DNA of 64,000 nucleotides from Marinoscillum luteum (GTDB lineage: Bacteria; Bacteroidota; Bacteroidia; Cytophagales; Cyclobacteriaceae). The stretch spans positions 248,001 to 312,000 of the forward strand of contig NZ_JBIPKE010000014.1 of assembly GCF_044005705.1 (NCBI RefSeq), written 5' to 3'. The position numbers were made by a program, and so were the translations under genes. Position 1 is the stretch's first letter; every line of letters starts with the position of its first letter. The notes beneath the pieces are model-generated. The model saw only the letters and a program-made list of their open reading frames with translations. It did no database searches and had not been told where the DNA came from. Below, piece by piece: positions 45,508-55,502 of the stretch.

Positions 45508-48366
45508 CTACACCAGCTCCTCTTTCAAAAATTTCCCCGTGTGGCTTTTCTCATTTTTGGCCAGGTCTTCTGGTGTCCCTCTTCCTACTATTTGACCACC
45601 TTTTTCACCCCCTTCGGGCCCCAAATCCACCAGGTAGTCCGACACCTTGATCACATCCATGTTGTGCTCTATGATCAATACCGTATTGCCTTTGCCCACC
45701 AGCTTCTGGAGCACCTCCAGCAAGTGCTGTATGTCCTGGAAATGTAAACCGGTAGTAGGCTCATCCAAAATGTAAAAAGTATTCCCAGTGTCCCTTTTTG
45801 AAAGCTCCGTAGCGAGTTTCACCCGCTGGGCCTCACCTCCCGACAAGGTGGTGGCATGCTGCCCCAAAGACACATAGCCGAGCCCCACCTCATGGAGGGT
45901 TTCTATTTTCTTTAAAATCTTAGGCTGGAACTCAAAGAAATCTACAGCAGCCTCTACCGTCATGTCCAGAATATCGGAAATGGACTTGCCCTTGAATCGA
46001 ACTTCCAGCGTTTCCCTGTTGTAGCGTTTGCCCTTGCAGGTTTCACAAAGCACATGCACATCAGGCAAGAAATCCATCTCAATCACACGCATGCCTCCAC
46101 CCTGACAAGTCTCACAGCGGCCGCCCTTCACGTTGAAGGAAAACCTCCCTGGCTTGTAGCCGCGGATTTTAGACTCTGGCAATTCGGAAAAGAGAGAACG
46201 AATGTCTGTAAATACACCCGTATAGGTAGCCGGATTGGAGCGGGGAGTCCGACCAATGGGTGACTGATCCACCTCTATCACTTTATCCAGCTTTTCCAGT
46301 CCCTTTAATGACTGATGGGGAAGGGGTTCTGTCCGGGATTTATAAAAATGCTTTCTGAGGATTGGATACAGGGTTTCGTGAATCAGGGAAGATTTTCCAC
46401 TTCCGGAAACACCAGTCACGCAAATCATCGTACCAAGGGGCAACTTCAAATCTACATTCTTAAGGTTGTGACCCGTGGCTCCTTTGAGTTCCAGGAAATT
46501 TCCATTGCCCTTTCTTCGATCGGTTGGGATCTCAATCTTCAGGTTGCCATTGAGGTAATCTGCAGTCAGGCTCTTATTTTGAATGAACTCAGCAGGTGGC
46601 TGGGCCGCCATAATGTGGCCGCCGTGTCTGCCGGCTCCAGGCCCAATGTCTACCACAAAGTCAGACGCCAGCATCATGTCCTTGTCATGCTCCACCACGA
46701 TGACTGTATTGCCAAGATCACGCAGGTCTTTCAGGGCCTGAATCAATTTTACATTGTCTCGCTGATGCAAGCCAATGCTTGGTTCATCCAGAATGTACAG
46801 AACATTCACCAGTTGAGTTCCGATCTGTGTGGCCAAGCGGATCCTTTGTGCTTCACCACCTGAGAGGGTCTTGAGTGATCGGTTTAAGCTGAGATAATCC
46901 AAACCGACATCCAATAGAAACCCAATCCGCTTGCGCAGCTCTTTCAGAATCTCCCCAGCGATAATATTCTGGCGGTCATCCAGCCTGGCTTCTATCCCCT
47001 CAAACCAATCGGAGAGCCGGTTGATATTCATTTCTGCCAGTTCACCGATGTGTTTATCATGTATTTTGAAGTGCAGGGACTCTTTTTTCAAGCGGTAGCC
47101 GCTGCATTCAGGGCAGGTGGCAATATCCGTAAAATCCTCAACCCACTGGCGAATCTTGTCACTGCCAGTCTCCCTTTGTTTTTCCAAAAACTTAATGATC
47201 CCTTCGAACTTGGTATGCCAGTCGGTACCGGGATACTTCACCGATCCAACAGCCACCGGGATATCATCTCCATAAAGCAGCACCTCCATGGTCTTTTCAG
47301 GGATGTCTTTGATCGGGGTGGTCAGGTTGACTTTATTTCGCTTAAGTATGGCCTCCACCTTTTTGAAAATCCAGATGTCGCGGTACTCCCCCAAAGGAGC
47401 TATGCCCCCACGGCTGATGGAAAGGCTGGGGTCTGGAATGACCGAGTCTTTAGAGATCTCCTCTATAAGCCCCAGGCCATGACAGGTAGGACAGGCCCCA
47501 TACGGCGAGTTAAATGAGAAAGTGTTAGGTGCCGGCTCATCATAAGAGATGCCCGACTCTGGATCCATCAGGTACTTGGAAAAGTGAGCCACGTTATTCT
47601 CCTGATCCTGCACCATCAGTATGCCATCTGACTGTTTGAAGGCGGCCTGTACCGATTGGCGGATCCGCTTTTCATCTTTGCTCTGCACGATCACCCGATC
47701 CACCACAATCTCTATGTCATGTGTCTTGTAGCGATCTACCTGCATTTTAGCCACCAGATCCTGAATCTCTCCATTGACCCGCACCTTGGTAAAGCCCATT
47801 TTGCGTATCTGCACAAAGAGCTCCCTGTAATGTCCCTTACGGCCTTTCACCACGGGAGCCAGTACGATCAACTTTTGTCCGTCGTAGGTTTTCAGCAGAT
47901 GATCCACAATCTGATCTTCTGTTTGCTTAATCATCTTTTTCCCGGTGACGTAGGAGTAGGCCACCCCTGCACGGGCAAAAAGGAGTCTGAGAAAATCATA
48001 GACCTCAGTAACTGTGCCCACGGTAGATCGCGGGTTTCGGGAAGTGGTTTTTTGCTCAATGGAGATCACCGGACTGAGTCCATTGATCTTATCCACATCC
48101 GGCCGCTCCATGTTGCCAATAAAAGAACGAGCATACGCCGAAAAGCTCTCCATATATCGCCGCTGGCCTTCTGCATAGATGGTGTCAAACGCCAAAGAGG
48201 ATTTACCACTGCCACTGATGCCGGTGATCACCACGAGTTTGTTTCTCGGGATGTTTAGGTTCACGTCCTTCAGGTTGTGCTCCCGCGCGCCATATATCTC
48301 TATGTACTGCTGGGTTTCCTCCTGGCTATCCACCATCTGCTCTATTTCCGTCTCGGATATGCTCAT
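45508..48366 (-). CDS. uvrA: UvrABC excinuclease subunit A
   Basis: 952 residues with two ABC modules. Walker A motifs GISGSGKSSLAFD (about 48-60) and GVSGSGKSSLIHE (about 640-652); signature LSGGEAQRIRLA and LSGGEAQRVKLA; zinc-finger cysteine pairs CPTCHGLGL, CPECSGYRL, CETCQGGGM, CETCKGKRY. It recognises DNA damage and loads UvrB. The 110 bases between it and the kinase gene show no gene or clear signal. Confidence 0.98.
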   Translation of the reverse strand: MSISETEIEQMVDSQEETQQYIEIYGAREHNLKDVNLNIPRNKLVVITGISGSGKSSLAFDTIYAEGQRRYMESFSAYARSFIGNMERPDVDKINGLSPVISIEQKTTSRNPRSTVGTVTEVYDFLRLLFARAGVAYSYVTGKKMIKQTEDQIVDHLLKTYDGQKLIVLAPVVKGRKGHYRELFVQIRKMGFTKVRVNGEIQDLVAKMQVDRYKTHDIEIVVDRVIVQSKDEKRIRQSVQAAFKQSDGILMVQDQENNVAHFSKYLMDPESGISYDEPAPNTFSFNSPYGACPTCHGLGLIEEISKDSVIPDPSLSISRGGIAPLGEYRDIWIFKKVEAILKRNKVNLTTPIKDIPEKTMEVLLYGDDIPVAVGSVKYPGTDWHTKFEGIIKFLEKQRETGSDKIRQWVEDFTDIATCPECSGYRLKKESLHFKIHDKHIGELAEMNINRLSDWFEGIEARLDDRQNIIAGEILKELRKRIGFLLDVGLDYLSLNRSLKTLSGGEAQRIRLATQIGTQLVNVLYILDEPSIGLHQRDNVKLIQALKDLRDLGNTVIVVEHDKDMMLASDFVVDIGPGAGRHGGHIMAAQPPAEFIQNKSLTADYLNGNLKIEIPTDRRKGNGNFLELKGATGHNLKNVDLKLPLGTMICVTGVSGSGKSSLIHETLYPILRKHFYKSRTEPLPHQSLKGLEKLDKVIEVDQSPIGRTPRSNPATYTGVFTDIRSLFSELPESKIRGYKPGRFSFNVKGGRCETCQGGGMRVIEMDFLPDVHVLCETCKGKRYNRETLEVRFKGKSISDILDMTVEAAVDFFEFQPKILKKIETLHEVGLGYVSLGQHATTLSGGEAQRVKLATELSKRDTGNTFYILDEPTTGLHFQDIQHLLEVLQKLVGKGNTVLIIEHNMDVIKVSDYLVDLGPEGGEKGGQIVGRGTPEDLAKNEKSHTGKFLKEELV

Positions 48367-48381
48367 TTTGAATTACTGGTA

Positions 48382-49116
48382 TTAGAAGTTAGGGCTCAAT
48401 AGGTATTTGTTGTAGAACTCATCGATCACATGCACAGCTTCTGTAGCGGTGTCCACTATGCTGAAAAGTTCCAAATCCACTTCGTTGATGTTATTGGCTT
48501 GCTTTAGGAGTACATTTTTGATCCAATCAAACAGACCACCCCAGTATTCTTTTCCAACCAGAACAATCGGGAAGCGACCAATTTTCTTGGTTTGAATCAG
48601 TGTGAGGGCCTCAAAAAGCTCATCCAATGTGCCAAACCCTCCGGGCATTACAATAAATCCCTGAGAGTACTTCACAAACATCACTTTGCGCACAAAGAAA
48701 TAGTCAAAGTTGATCAGCTTGTCTCGGTCTATGTATATGTTGTTAAACTGCTCGAAAGGTAAATCGATGTTGAGTCCCACGGACTTACCGCCCTGCTTAT
48801 GGGCACCTTTATTACCTGCCTCCATGATACCGGGGCCTCCTCCGGTGATCACTCCATAGCCATGTCGCACCAGCTTGGCAGCAATCTCCTCGGCCATTTT
48901 ATAGTATTTATCATCGTCCTTGGTCCGGGCTGAGCCAAAGACTGAAACGCAGGGTCCGATTTTGGCAAGCTTTTCAAAGCCGTCTACAAATTCGGACATA
49001 ATTTTAAAAATAGCCCAGGAGTCTGAACTCTTGATTTCATTCCAATCTCTGTCTTTAAATGCCTCAAGAATCTTTTCTTCCTGCTCCTTAGACACTTCGT
49101 TTTCTTTCTCTGTCAT
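48382..49116 (-). CDS. LOG-family protein (TIGR00730-type nucleotide 5'-monophosphate nucleosidase)
   Basis: 244 residues. The Rossmann-like LOG signatures are present: SVFGSARTKDDD, GVITGGGPGIMEAGNKGA and the active-site PGGFGTLDELFEALTLIQ. Such proteins cleave the ribose bond of nucleoside monophosphates, including cytokinin precursors (LOG), or AMP and other nucleotides (PpnN-like). A charged N-terminal extension of about 45 residues precedes the fold. It ends 15 bases before uvrA. Confidence 0.88.
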   Translation of the reverse strand: MTEKENEVSKEQEEKILEAFKDRDWNEIKSSDSWAIFKIMSEFVDGFEKLAKIGPCVSVFGSARTKDDDKYYKMAEEIAAKLVRHGYGVITGGGPGIMEAGNKGAHKQGGKSVGLNIDLPFEQFNNIYIDRDKLINFDYFFVRKVMFVKYSQGFIVMPGGFGTLDELFEALTLIQTKKIGRFPIVLVGKEYWGGLFDWIKNVLLKQANNINEVDLELFSIVDTATEAVHVIDEFYNKYLLSPNF

Positions 49117-49173
49117 AAAAATGGGGTTTTGTAAAAATGGCCGTTGAAGATAAGGGATTTAATCTTAAAGAGA

Positions 49174-50073
49174 TTATCCGAGCAAATCATCAATGGCATG
49201 GTCAATTTGGGTAAATGAAAATTTAAAGCCGTGCTCTTGAATCTGCGCAGATGAAACATTGCTTCCACCCAGCACAATTTGGGACATTTCTCCCAAAAGC
49301 AACTTCATCATCATGGCCGGCACATTCGGCAAAAATAAGGGTTTGTTTATGCTTTTCGCCAGTAATTTGGTGAGCGCCTCATTTGTTACGGGATTTGGGG
49401 CTGTGGCGTTGTAGGTTCCTGCCAGTTCTTTTTCCATTACAAACTGAAAAATCCGACACAAATCATCAATATGAATCCAACTCATCCATTGCTTGCCAGT
49501 GCCCAACGGAGCCCCCACAAAGTACCGAATAGGCTTTAGTATCTCGGTCATCGCCCCTCCCTTGTCGCTCAACACAACACCTACGCGAACCTTGCTCACA
49601 GTGGTCATTTCTGCAAAGGTATCTGCCTCTGCCTCCCAGGCCTTTACTACCTGCGCCAGAAAATCATCCCCTGAAGGGGAGGTCTCAGCAACCACAGCAC
49701 TGCCAGTATCTGAGCCGTAGTACCCAATAGCACTAGCAGATATAAAGGATTTCAGCCGGACCCCAAGGCGAGAGACATACTCATGAAGGAGTTTTATGCC
49801 CCCGATGCGACTTTCTAAAATGACCTTTTTTCGGTCATTGGTCCATCTTTTATCCGCCACACCAGCCCCAGCCAGGTGGATGATGTGGTCCACTCCAATA
49901 AATGCCTCCTCCTCAATAAACCGTTTAGCAAGATTCCACGTAAAGGAAGGGAACTCCCGGGAGGAGTCCGTGGAGCGGCTAAGGTGAGCAACCTCATTTC
50001 CGGCATTTTTAAGCATTTTGCTGAGATGAGTTCCAACCAGTCCACTTCCACCTGTGATTAATATCTTTGCCAT
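49174..50073 (-). CDS. TIGR01777-family NAD(P)-binding epimerase
   Basis: 299 residues of the extended short-chain dehydrogenase group (E. coli YfcH-like). The cofactor motif is ITGGSGLVGTHLSKML at the N-terminus; SASAIGYYGS gives the catalytic Ser and Tyr; MSWIHIDDLCRIFQF and the C-terminal DUF1731-like tail (LLGEMSQIVLGGSNVSS) are characteristic. Substrate is unknown across the family. Confidence 0.9.
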   Translation of the reverse strand: MAKILITGGSGLVGTHLSKMLKNAGNEVAHLSRSTDSSREFPSFTWNLAKRFIEEEAFIGVDHIIHLAGAGVADKRWTNDRKKVILESRIGGIKLLHEYVSRLGVRLKSFISASAIGYYGSDTGSAVVAETSPSGDDFLAQVVKAWEAEADTFAEMTTVSKVRVGVVLSDKGGAMTEILKPIRYFVGAPLGTGKQWMSWIHIDDLCRIFQFVMEKELAGTYNATAPNPVTNEALTKLLAKSINKPLFLPNVPAMMMKLLLGEMSQIVLGGSNVSSAQIQEHGFKFSFTQIDHAIDDLLG

Positions 50074-50108
50074 AGCGCCATTTAGAGTTGCATGAATTTA
50101 ATAAACTT

Positions 50109-50696
50109 ATGACTGAAAGAATCCTCCTGATCTTTTTCGTTTTTTTTATGGGTTATTGCGGTTGGTCCCAGGATTTTTCTGCGCAAATCAACCCGGATAA
50201 GCTAACCATCGATGGCAAAGCAAGAGATGGGATCAGCACAAGTTTTGACTTTCCGGCCAAAGAGGTGGAGCGAGGCTGGTGGAGGTACAGCCGGGAATTC
50301 GGCAGACCGCTGAACATGAGAGGGTACTACAAAGTGACCGTCCCCAGTGAGGTCAACTCGGGCAATGTGGACATTATCCTGCTTTCCAAAACTCTGGGCA
50401 GCAAGACAGGGTGCAAGTTTTTTGTGGCGCTGGATCAGGAGAATGTACCGAAAACAAAAGTGGCGGCTTACAATGCCCAGATCAAAACCATCCTGCAGGA
50501 TTTCAAAAAGGCTTATTACATCGAGGAGCTTGGCGAAACCCTGGAGAAGGCAGAAAAGAAAGCGGCCACAGCCAGCAAGAAAGTAAGCAAATCAAATGGC
50601 AATGGAAAAGAGAAAGCACTCCATGAACTCACCAACTATCAGAAGCAAATAGAGACCATCAAAAGTCAGCTTAAAATCATCTATCAGGCCTATTGA
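50109..50696 (+). CDS. Small exported protein of unknown function
   Basis: 195 residues from the ATG at 50109, which opens a signal peptide (MTERILLIFFVFFMGYCGWSQ); a TTG at 50088 is less likely. The mature N-terminal half is beta-rich with several aromatic positions (ERGWWRYSREFGRPLNMRGY); the C-terminal third is a lysine-rich coiled coil (EETLEKAEKK and onward). No known family recognised. It is divergent from the TIGR01777 gene and faces the TonB receptor gene. Confidence 0.65.
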   Translation: MTERILLIFFVFFMGYCGWSQDFSAQINPDKLTIDGKARDGISTSFDFPAKEVERGWWRYSREFGRPLNMRGYYKVTVPSEVNSGNVDIILLSKTLGSKTGCKFFVALDQENVPKTKVAAYNAQIKTILQDFKKAYYIEELGETLEKAEKKAATASKKVSKSNGNGKEKALHELTNYQKQIETIKSQLKIIYQAY

Positions 50697-50702
50697 CTAA
50701 AA

Positions 50703-50728
50703 CAAAAAAAGCCCCACAAGTGAGGCTT
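50703..50728 (-). terminator. Intrinsic terminator of the TonB receptor gene
   Basis: AAGCC-CCAC and GTG-AGGCTT (50709-50728) form a stem with a two-base loop. Read on the minus strand it is followed by seven T. It also lies just after the stop of the plus-strand gene and may stop both. Confidence 0.75.
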
Positions 50729-50767
50729 CTTCCAATCAATATGAAGATAATTCGAATACTTAAGCTG

Positions 50768-53614
50768 TTAAAAGGAATACTGATATCTGAGGGTGAAGGT
50801 CCGACCTTCATCAAATCTTGAAAAAAGCTCATCACCAGACTCGTGGTTTTTCCAAACCTGCTCTTTTGAATCCCCCAGAATGTTGTCAATGGTGAATCGA
50901 ATCTGACCATTCTTTCGCTCACCTATCTCTCTGGTCACGTTTAGATTGAAGCTGTGAAAAGGTTTCACGTATACATCAGGCACCTGCCCTACGCCCACCA
51001 CAGACAGGCTCTCACCCTGCACATTGTATGAAAGGCTCAGGCTATTGATCCCATTGAAGTCTGAGTAATTAAGAAAAGCATTGATCAGATAAGGTGCCTG
51101 CCCGGCCATTACTCGGTCTTTGTCAATGGTCTCGTCCGTTCTGGCCTGCTGCTTTCTGGACTCATATTCAGTGGTCATGGTGTTGTTGATTTCATCCCTG
51201 CTCACGATGATCTGCGTCATGTCCACGTGCGACTGAGCCCAGGATAAATTCGAACCCAGCATCAACCCTTCCACAGGGAGTTTCTTTCTGAACTCAAGCT
51301 CCAGACCATATACATAGCTGCCTCCGATATTTTGCCAGGTGACTTCTCTTGGCTCCAACTCAAAGCGGGTCTGCTCAATGTGACCATTAAACTTCTTGTA
51401 AAAGGCAGAAACAGATACCATCTCCTCCCGACCGAAGAAGTTCTCCCATCTCAAATCGAAGTTGTCGATGTTGGTTTGCTCTAGGTCAATATTTCCTGAA
51501 AAGGTCACGCCTGATACCGGGTCCAGAATCTGAGCGATAGACTTCTCCCTAAACGAGGGACGAGCCAGTGTTCGCCCGTATGAGCCTCTCAGGTTTACAT
51601 TTTCTTTCAGGCTGTATACCATGTTCAATGATGGTAGCAGGTTCAGCTGATCCAGCGTTTGCTCATCGTCATAGACTGTAGAACCCAGATTGTCCTGCCC
51701 AGTATAGTACATCTGAGCCTGCTCTGCCCGCACTCCGAAGATGGCTCTGAGTTTTGGGGTAATGAAAGCATCCGACATTACATAAGCAGCATTCACACTT
51801 GATCGGGCCTCATAATTGTTCGCGGCCTCATAGTTTCCACTCACGTAAATGCCCTGTCTGGAATCGGGTGTCCAGATGTTTTCCGGCCTAAGAATCCAGT
51901 CAGCATCGTTTTCTACAGGCTGGTTGGTAGAGAAGTTGTACGCAAACGTGTCAAACGTTCTCCACTTGTATAGTCCTGCCCCGCCCACTTTCAATTTTAC
52001 TTTCTCATTGAGTGCGTAGGTAGCATCCAATCTGAAGTTTTCGTTGGTTTCGTTCAGGTCTCTCCAGAATCTGCCAGCACTCCCTCCCTGGCCACCACTG
52101 ATAAAGTATTGTACACCCACTTGCTCGCCGCCCTGGTATTGTGGCACCTCAGCAATCAGTACTTGTCTGAAGTCAGGATCATAAACCCTCGCAAGCGTCA
52201 CTGAATTGGACCACTGAAGCGTCCACTTGTTCAAGTTGTGCTTACCGTAGATGGTAGGGCTGGTCAGCGAACGCTGCGTGTAGGTAAGGATGTTTTCATA
52301 GGCCGTCTGACTGGTCTCCTCAAAATCCTGAGAAACACGGTTAGTGGCTGTTTTGATTCCATTCTGAGTTTTCAAAAAGGTAAGGCCCAGCTCGTGTTTG
52401 TTGAATTTGACTGCACTGGTGATCAGTCCGCTCCAGAGGACATTCTGCCTGCCCAGTTCTCCGTTTTTGACAAACTGAGCATCCAGGGCATTGACATCCT
52501 TATTGTTGTCTTTAAAATATGAACTCACCACCGTATTACCATAGTAATCATACTGGTTTTGGTAGTTCAGCACCACGCCATATCCAAACTTCACACCAGG
52601 TAGGTCGAGTTGATTGCCGTGGTTAAAAGAAAGCGAAGAGTTCAGAAAGTTGGACTGATTCTTAGCTGCCATAGTAGGATTGAAGCTTCGTGTATAAGAC
52701 TCCAGCAACTCACCTGCATTGGCCGGCTCTGGTGAGGTAGGTCTTGGGATCTCCGTCTGTGGATCCAATGGAATTTTACGAGCGCCATCATCGTATCCAA
52801 GAAAATCGGTATTGCTTCCTTCGTATGAAGTGAAGTTATTGATCAGATTCATTTTGGGATTATACCCCAGGCCAATGGCCAGTCTTGTGGTCTTCTCCTC
52901 CGGGAAGCTTTTGGTTTCCACATTCACTGTACCTCCAGCAAAATCCCCCGCCAATTCCGGCGAAAAGGTTTTGTACACCATTACATTTTCCAGCACATTG
53001 GTAGGAAAAAGGTCTATCTGCACGTCATTTCGCTCAGGATCAAGACCCGGGATACTCATTCCATTCAGTGTGGTACGGGTATATCGATCACCCAACCCCC
53101 GAACATAGACATACTTTCCACCCTGAACAGACACTCCCGTCACCCGTTTCATGGCGCCTGATAGGTTACTATCCCCTATTTTTCTGAATGTCTGGGCAGA
53201 AATTCCATCCAGTACGTTGGCTGATTTCTTTTGTACGGAGAGTAGAGCAGATTCTGAATTCTTAATGACCTGTGCGGTGACTACCACCTCTGCAAGTTCT
53301 TCTACATCTGACTGTAGGGTCACATCCAGAGTGTTTACTTTTTCAGCAACGATTTCCAGGTTTTCCACCGTAGTGGTTCTGAAAGAGACAAACTGGTACA
53401 CAATAGTGTGTGTGCCTGCTTGCAATGGCAATGAATAGTTCCCGTTGAAATCGGTTACGGTACCATCGGTGGTTCCTTGTCTAAATACTACCGCTCCGAT
53501 TAAAGGCTCTCCAGTTTCACCATCAAAAACAGTCCCCCTCAGGAAACCTTTCTGGGCCTGGGCCTGACCGAAAAACAAACCAAATAAAAGTGCAGTAAGA
53601 ATGAAATATTTCAT
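50768..53614 (-). CDS. TonB-dependent outer-membrane receptor with carboxypeptidase-like N-terminal domain
   Basis: 948 residues from the ATG at 53614, which starts a signal peptide (FILTALLFGLFFGQAQAQ). Domains: a CarboxypepD_reg-like beta sandwich (about 22-105; RGTVFDGETGEPLIGAVV), a plug domain (about 120-250) with VQGGKYVYVRGLGDRYTRT, and a 22-strand barrel ending in TLRYQYSF. It imports a large or scarce ligand with energy from TonB. It is not a SusC/SusD pair: no SusD is nearby, but a beta-helix lipoprotein gene lies upstream. Both have similar hexamer arrays in front of them. Confidence 0.92.
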   Translation of the reverse strand: MKYFILTALLFGLFFGQAQAQKGFLRGTVFDGETGEPLIGAVVFRQGTTDGTVTDFNGNYSLPLQAGTHTIVYQFVSFRTTTVENLEIVAEKVNTLDVTLQSDVEELAEVVVTAQVIKNSESALLSVQKKSANVLDGISAQTFRKIGDSNLSGAMKRVTGVSVQGGKYVYVRGLGDRYTRTTLNGMSIPGLDPERNDVQIDLFPTNVLENVMVYKTFSPELAGDFAGGTVNVETKSFPEEKTTRLAIGLGYNPKMNLINNFTSYEGSNTDFLGYDDGARKIPLDPQTEIPRPTSPEPANAGELLESYTRSFNPTMAAKNQSNFLNSSLSFNHGNQLDLPGVKFGYGVVLNYQNQYDYYGNTVVSSYFKDNNKDVNALDAQFVKNGELGRQNVLWSGLITSAVKFNKHELGLTFLKTQNGIKTATNRVSQDFEETSQTAYENILTYTQRSLTSPTIYGKHNLNKWTLQWSNSVTLARVYDPDFRQVLIAEVPQYQGGEQVGVQYFISGGQGGSAGRFWRDLNETNENFRLDATYALNEKVKLKVGGAGLYKWRTFDTFAYNFSTNQPVENDADWILRPENIWTPDSRQGIYVSGNYEAANNYEARSSVNAAYVMSDAFITPKLRAIFGVRAEQAQMYYTGQDNLGSTVYDDEQTLDQLNLLPSLNMVYSLKENVNLRGSYGRTLARPSFREKSIAQILDPVSGVTFSGNIDLEQTNIDNFDLRWENFFGREEMVSVSAFYKKFNGHIEQTRFELEPREVTWQNIGGSYVYGLELEFRKKLPVEGLMLGSNLSWAQSHVDMTQIIVSRDEINNTMTTEYESRKQQARTDETIDKDRVMAGQAPYLINAFLNYSDFNGINSLSLSYNVQGESLSVVGVGQVPDVYVKPFHSFNLNVTREIGERKNGQIRFTIDNILGDSKEQVWKNHESGDELFSRFDEGRTFTLRYQYSF

Positions 53615-53711
53615 TATCAATCCAAATAAAATTTCGTGCAAAATTAGACTGATAAGGACTGGAGCGGTGGCAATAAATAATTATGAAAAATTTAACTTTT
53701 GACCCTTCGTA

Positions 53712-53739
53712 TTAAAATCGTGTTAACATCAGAGTAACA
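53712..53739 (-). promoter_or_regulatory. Pho-box-like direct repeats upstream of the TonB receptor gene
   Basis: Read on the plus strand: TTAAAA (53712), TTAACA (53723) and GTAACA (53734), at exactly 11-base steps. On the minus strand these are TGTTAC, TGTTAA and TTTTAA pointing at the receptor gene, about 100 bases before its start. Hexamers with an 11-base period are the layout of PhoB/PhoP and other OmpR-family binding sites. The rest of the gap 53615-53898 holds the terminator below and AT-rich sequence. Confidence 0.5.
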
Positions 53740-53822
53740 TTATTGCCGGAGCAAGCGGGTCACTTAATGAGTTGTCGATCGGTGGACTCTGCAAAAATCC
53801 ATGCTATCTCCCTGCTTTCAGC

Positions 53823-53854
53823 AAAAAAGGAGACCCCAACTATATGGAGTCTCC
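53823..53854 (-). terminator. Intrinsic terminator of the beta-helix lipoprotein gene
   Basis: GGAGAC (53829-53834) pairs with GTCTCC (53849-53854), with CCA/TGG stacking inside; six T follow on the minus strand. It separates the lipoprotein transcript from the TonB receptor gene. Confidence 0.85.
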
Positions 53855-53898
53855 TCTTTAAATCAATGTTATCTATATATTTCCTCTGAAATCGTCCC

Positions 53899-55440
53899 TT
53901 AAAGAAGGCCTGCCTGAGCAGCAGCCGTCCAGCTGGCAAACACAGTGGCATCAGACACACCAGTAGCAGTACCTATGGTAACGCTAGCCTCAGCTGAAGC
54001 CTGAGCTGCAGCCAATTCAGTAGCACAATCCTGATCTGAATAAACCTTGATCGCAGCAAACTCTACAGTGGTGAAGCTTAAGTCACCAGCAGTCAAATGA
54101 GACATGGCATCCGTTTTTACTGTACAGTCAGCGTTGAAGCTGGCTCTGATTTTCACGGTAGATCCTCCGGTGAAGTTCGCCCATTTCACATTCGTCACAG
54201 AACCCTGTGCTTTTGATTTGAAATCTGCACCACTTCCACCACCATCTACAGAAGTGATTGTTCCGTTCTTGATGCTGAATTTACCAGTAGCGTTTTCAGA
54301 ACCTTCAGGTCCGTCAATTTCAAGTCCTTCATCTGAAGATGCAGCGGTACTTGTATAAACCAGGAAGTTATCAATGGTACCAGAGTAAGCCTGATCTACA
54401 TCCAGACCATCATCACCTACAGTGTATACCAACACATTTGTTACATTCACCGAACCACCGAAGAACTCGATTCCGTCATCGTAGTTGGCAAAGACCTCAA
54501 TATTAGAGATCACAGTTCCTGAACCCACACCACCAAGGGTAAGTCCATTGATGTCGTTTCCGGCTACAGGGTCGATGGTAGTACCTCCATGACGGAGAGA
54601 CACATATTTAAAAGTACCTGAGCTATGTGTTGCGTTGTCTCCACCATACTGTCCCAGTGGCTCACTGGCAGGAACACCTTCTATCTGTGCTGAAGTGCCC
54701 GCTTCTACAGAGATTGGTGCATTTCCGAGAATTACCACTCCTCCCCAAAGCTGATTGTCAGTAGCAGTAAGGTTAGTTCCGGACAAAGCTCCAAGTGCTA
54801 TGTTGTCATTCACAGAAGTAAAGATAATCGGCTTCTCAGCTGTTCCTTCTGCATCAATCATTCCATCTCTGGCAATCATCAAAACAGAAGCATTAGAACC
54901 TTCTCCCAAGCGACCTTTGATAATTGTACCCGGCTCGATTGTCAGGGTAGCACCACCTGTTACGATCACTCTACCAGCAAGCTCATAGAATCCGTCAGGA
55001 GTCAAAGTCATGTCTTCATCGATGACCCCAGAAAGTACGATGGTTTCCCGTGGAGGTGTTGCTTCTCCTACAGAAATAACCACGGTAGAAGACTCAACGT
55101 CTCCATCAGCATCCGTAGCAGTAAATACAAATACGATGTTTGCATCTTCATCCGCTTCAGTAGCCGTATAGCCAAATTCCAATGAAGCAGTGGTAGGCGC
55201 TCCTGTGAAGGTAGTATCACCGTAAACAGCACCATCCTTGGTAAGGGATACTGAGGCAAGACCGTCGGCACCTTCGAATGTAACAGTCACAGGACCGTAT
55301 GTTCCAAGATTTTCAATAGAGACAGCTGCAGTAAGACCAGAAATGGTCACCCCATTGTCAGGGTCTACAGTATCTTCTGTACAAGACGTGATGAACATCA
55401 ATCCAGATAGCATGAAAGCTATAGCCAATAATTTTTTCAT
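53899..55440 (-). CDS. Beta-helix lipoprotein with Ig-like N-terminal domain
   Basis: 513 residues. The lipoprotein signal has its lipobox at MFITSC (Cys20 when counted from the ATG at 55440; another ATG lies three codons upstream). An Ig/cadherin-like domain with FVFTATDADGDVESSTVVIS (about 30-130) is followed by a right-handed parallel beta-helix (about 140-430; ATLTIEPGTIIKGRLGE, GGVVILGNAPISVE, DDGIEFFGGSVNVTN). Such proteins are common beside TonB receptors in Bacteroidota and are exposed at the surface or on the periplasmic face of the outer membrane. Ligand unknown. Confidence 0.8.
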   Translation of the reverse strand: MKKLLAIAFMLSGLMFITSCTEDTVDPDNGVTISGLTAAVSIENLGTYGPVTVTFEGADGLASVSLTKDGAVYGDTTFTGAPTTASLEFGYTATEADEDANIVFVFTATDADGDVESSTVVISVGEATPPRETIVLSGVIDEDMTLTPDGFYELAGRVIVTGGATLTIEPGTIIKGRLGEGSNASVLMIARDGMIDAEGTAEKPIIFTSVNDNIALGALSGTNLTATDNQLWGGVVILGNAPISVEAGTSAQIEGVPASEPLGQYGGDNATHSSGTFKYVSLRHGGTTIDPVAGNDINGLTLGGVGSGTVISNIEVFANYDDGIEFFGGSVNVTNVLVYTVGDDGLDVDQAYSGTIDNFLVYTSTAASSDEGLEIDGPEGSENATGKFSIKNGTITSVDGGGSGADFKSKAQGSVTNVKWANFTGGSTVKIRASFNADCTVKTDAMSHLTAGDLSFTTVEFAAIKVYSDQDCATELAAAQASAEASVTIGTATGVSDATVFASWTAAAQAGLL

Positions 55441-55502
55441 AATTAACACCTTTTTATTTGAGTTTCGAATAATTAGATTTCTAACTAATATGACTGCAAA
55501 GG

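Noticed and set aside
46315..48258. Long plus-strand frames opposite uvrA
   Set aside because: uvrA on the minus strand is unambiguous; the antisense frames follow from its codon bias.
50062..50069. TATCTTTG -7 box for the plus-strand exported protein gene
   Set aside because: The match is the complement of the codons for Ala-Lys-Ile at the start of the minus-strand epimerase gene and may be coincidence.
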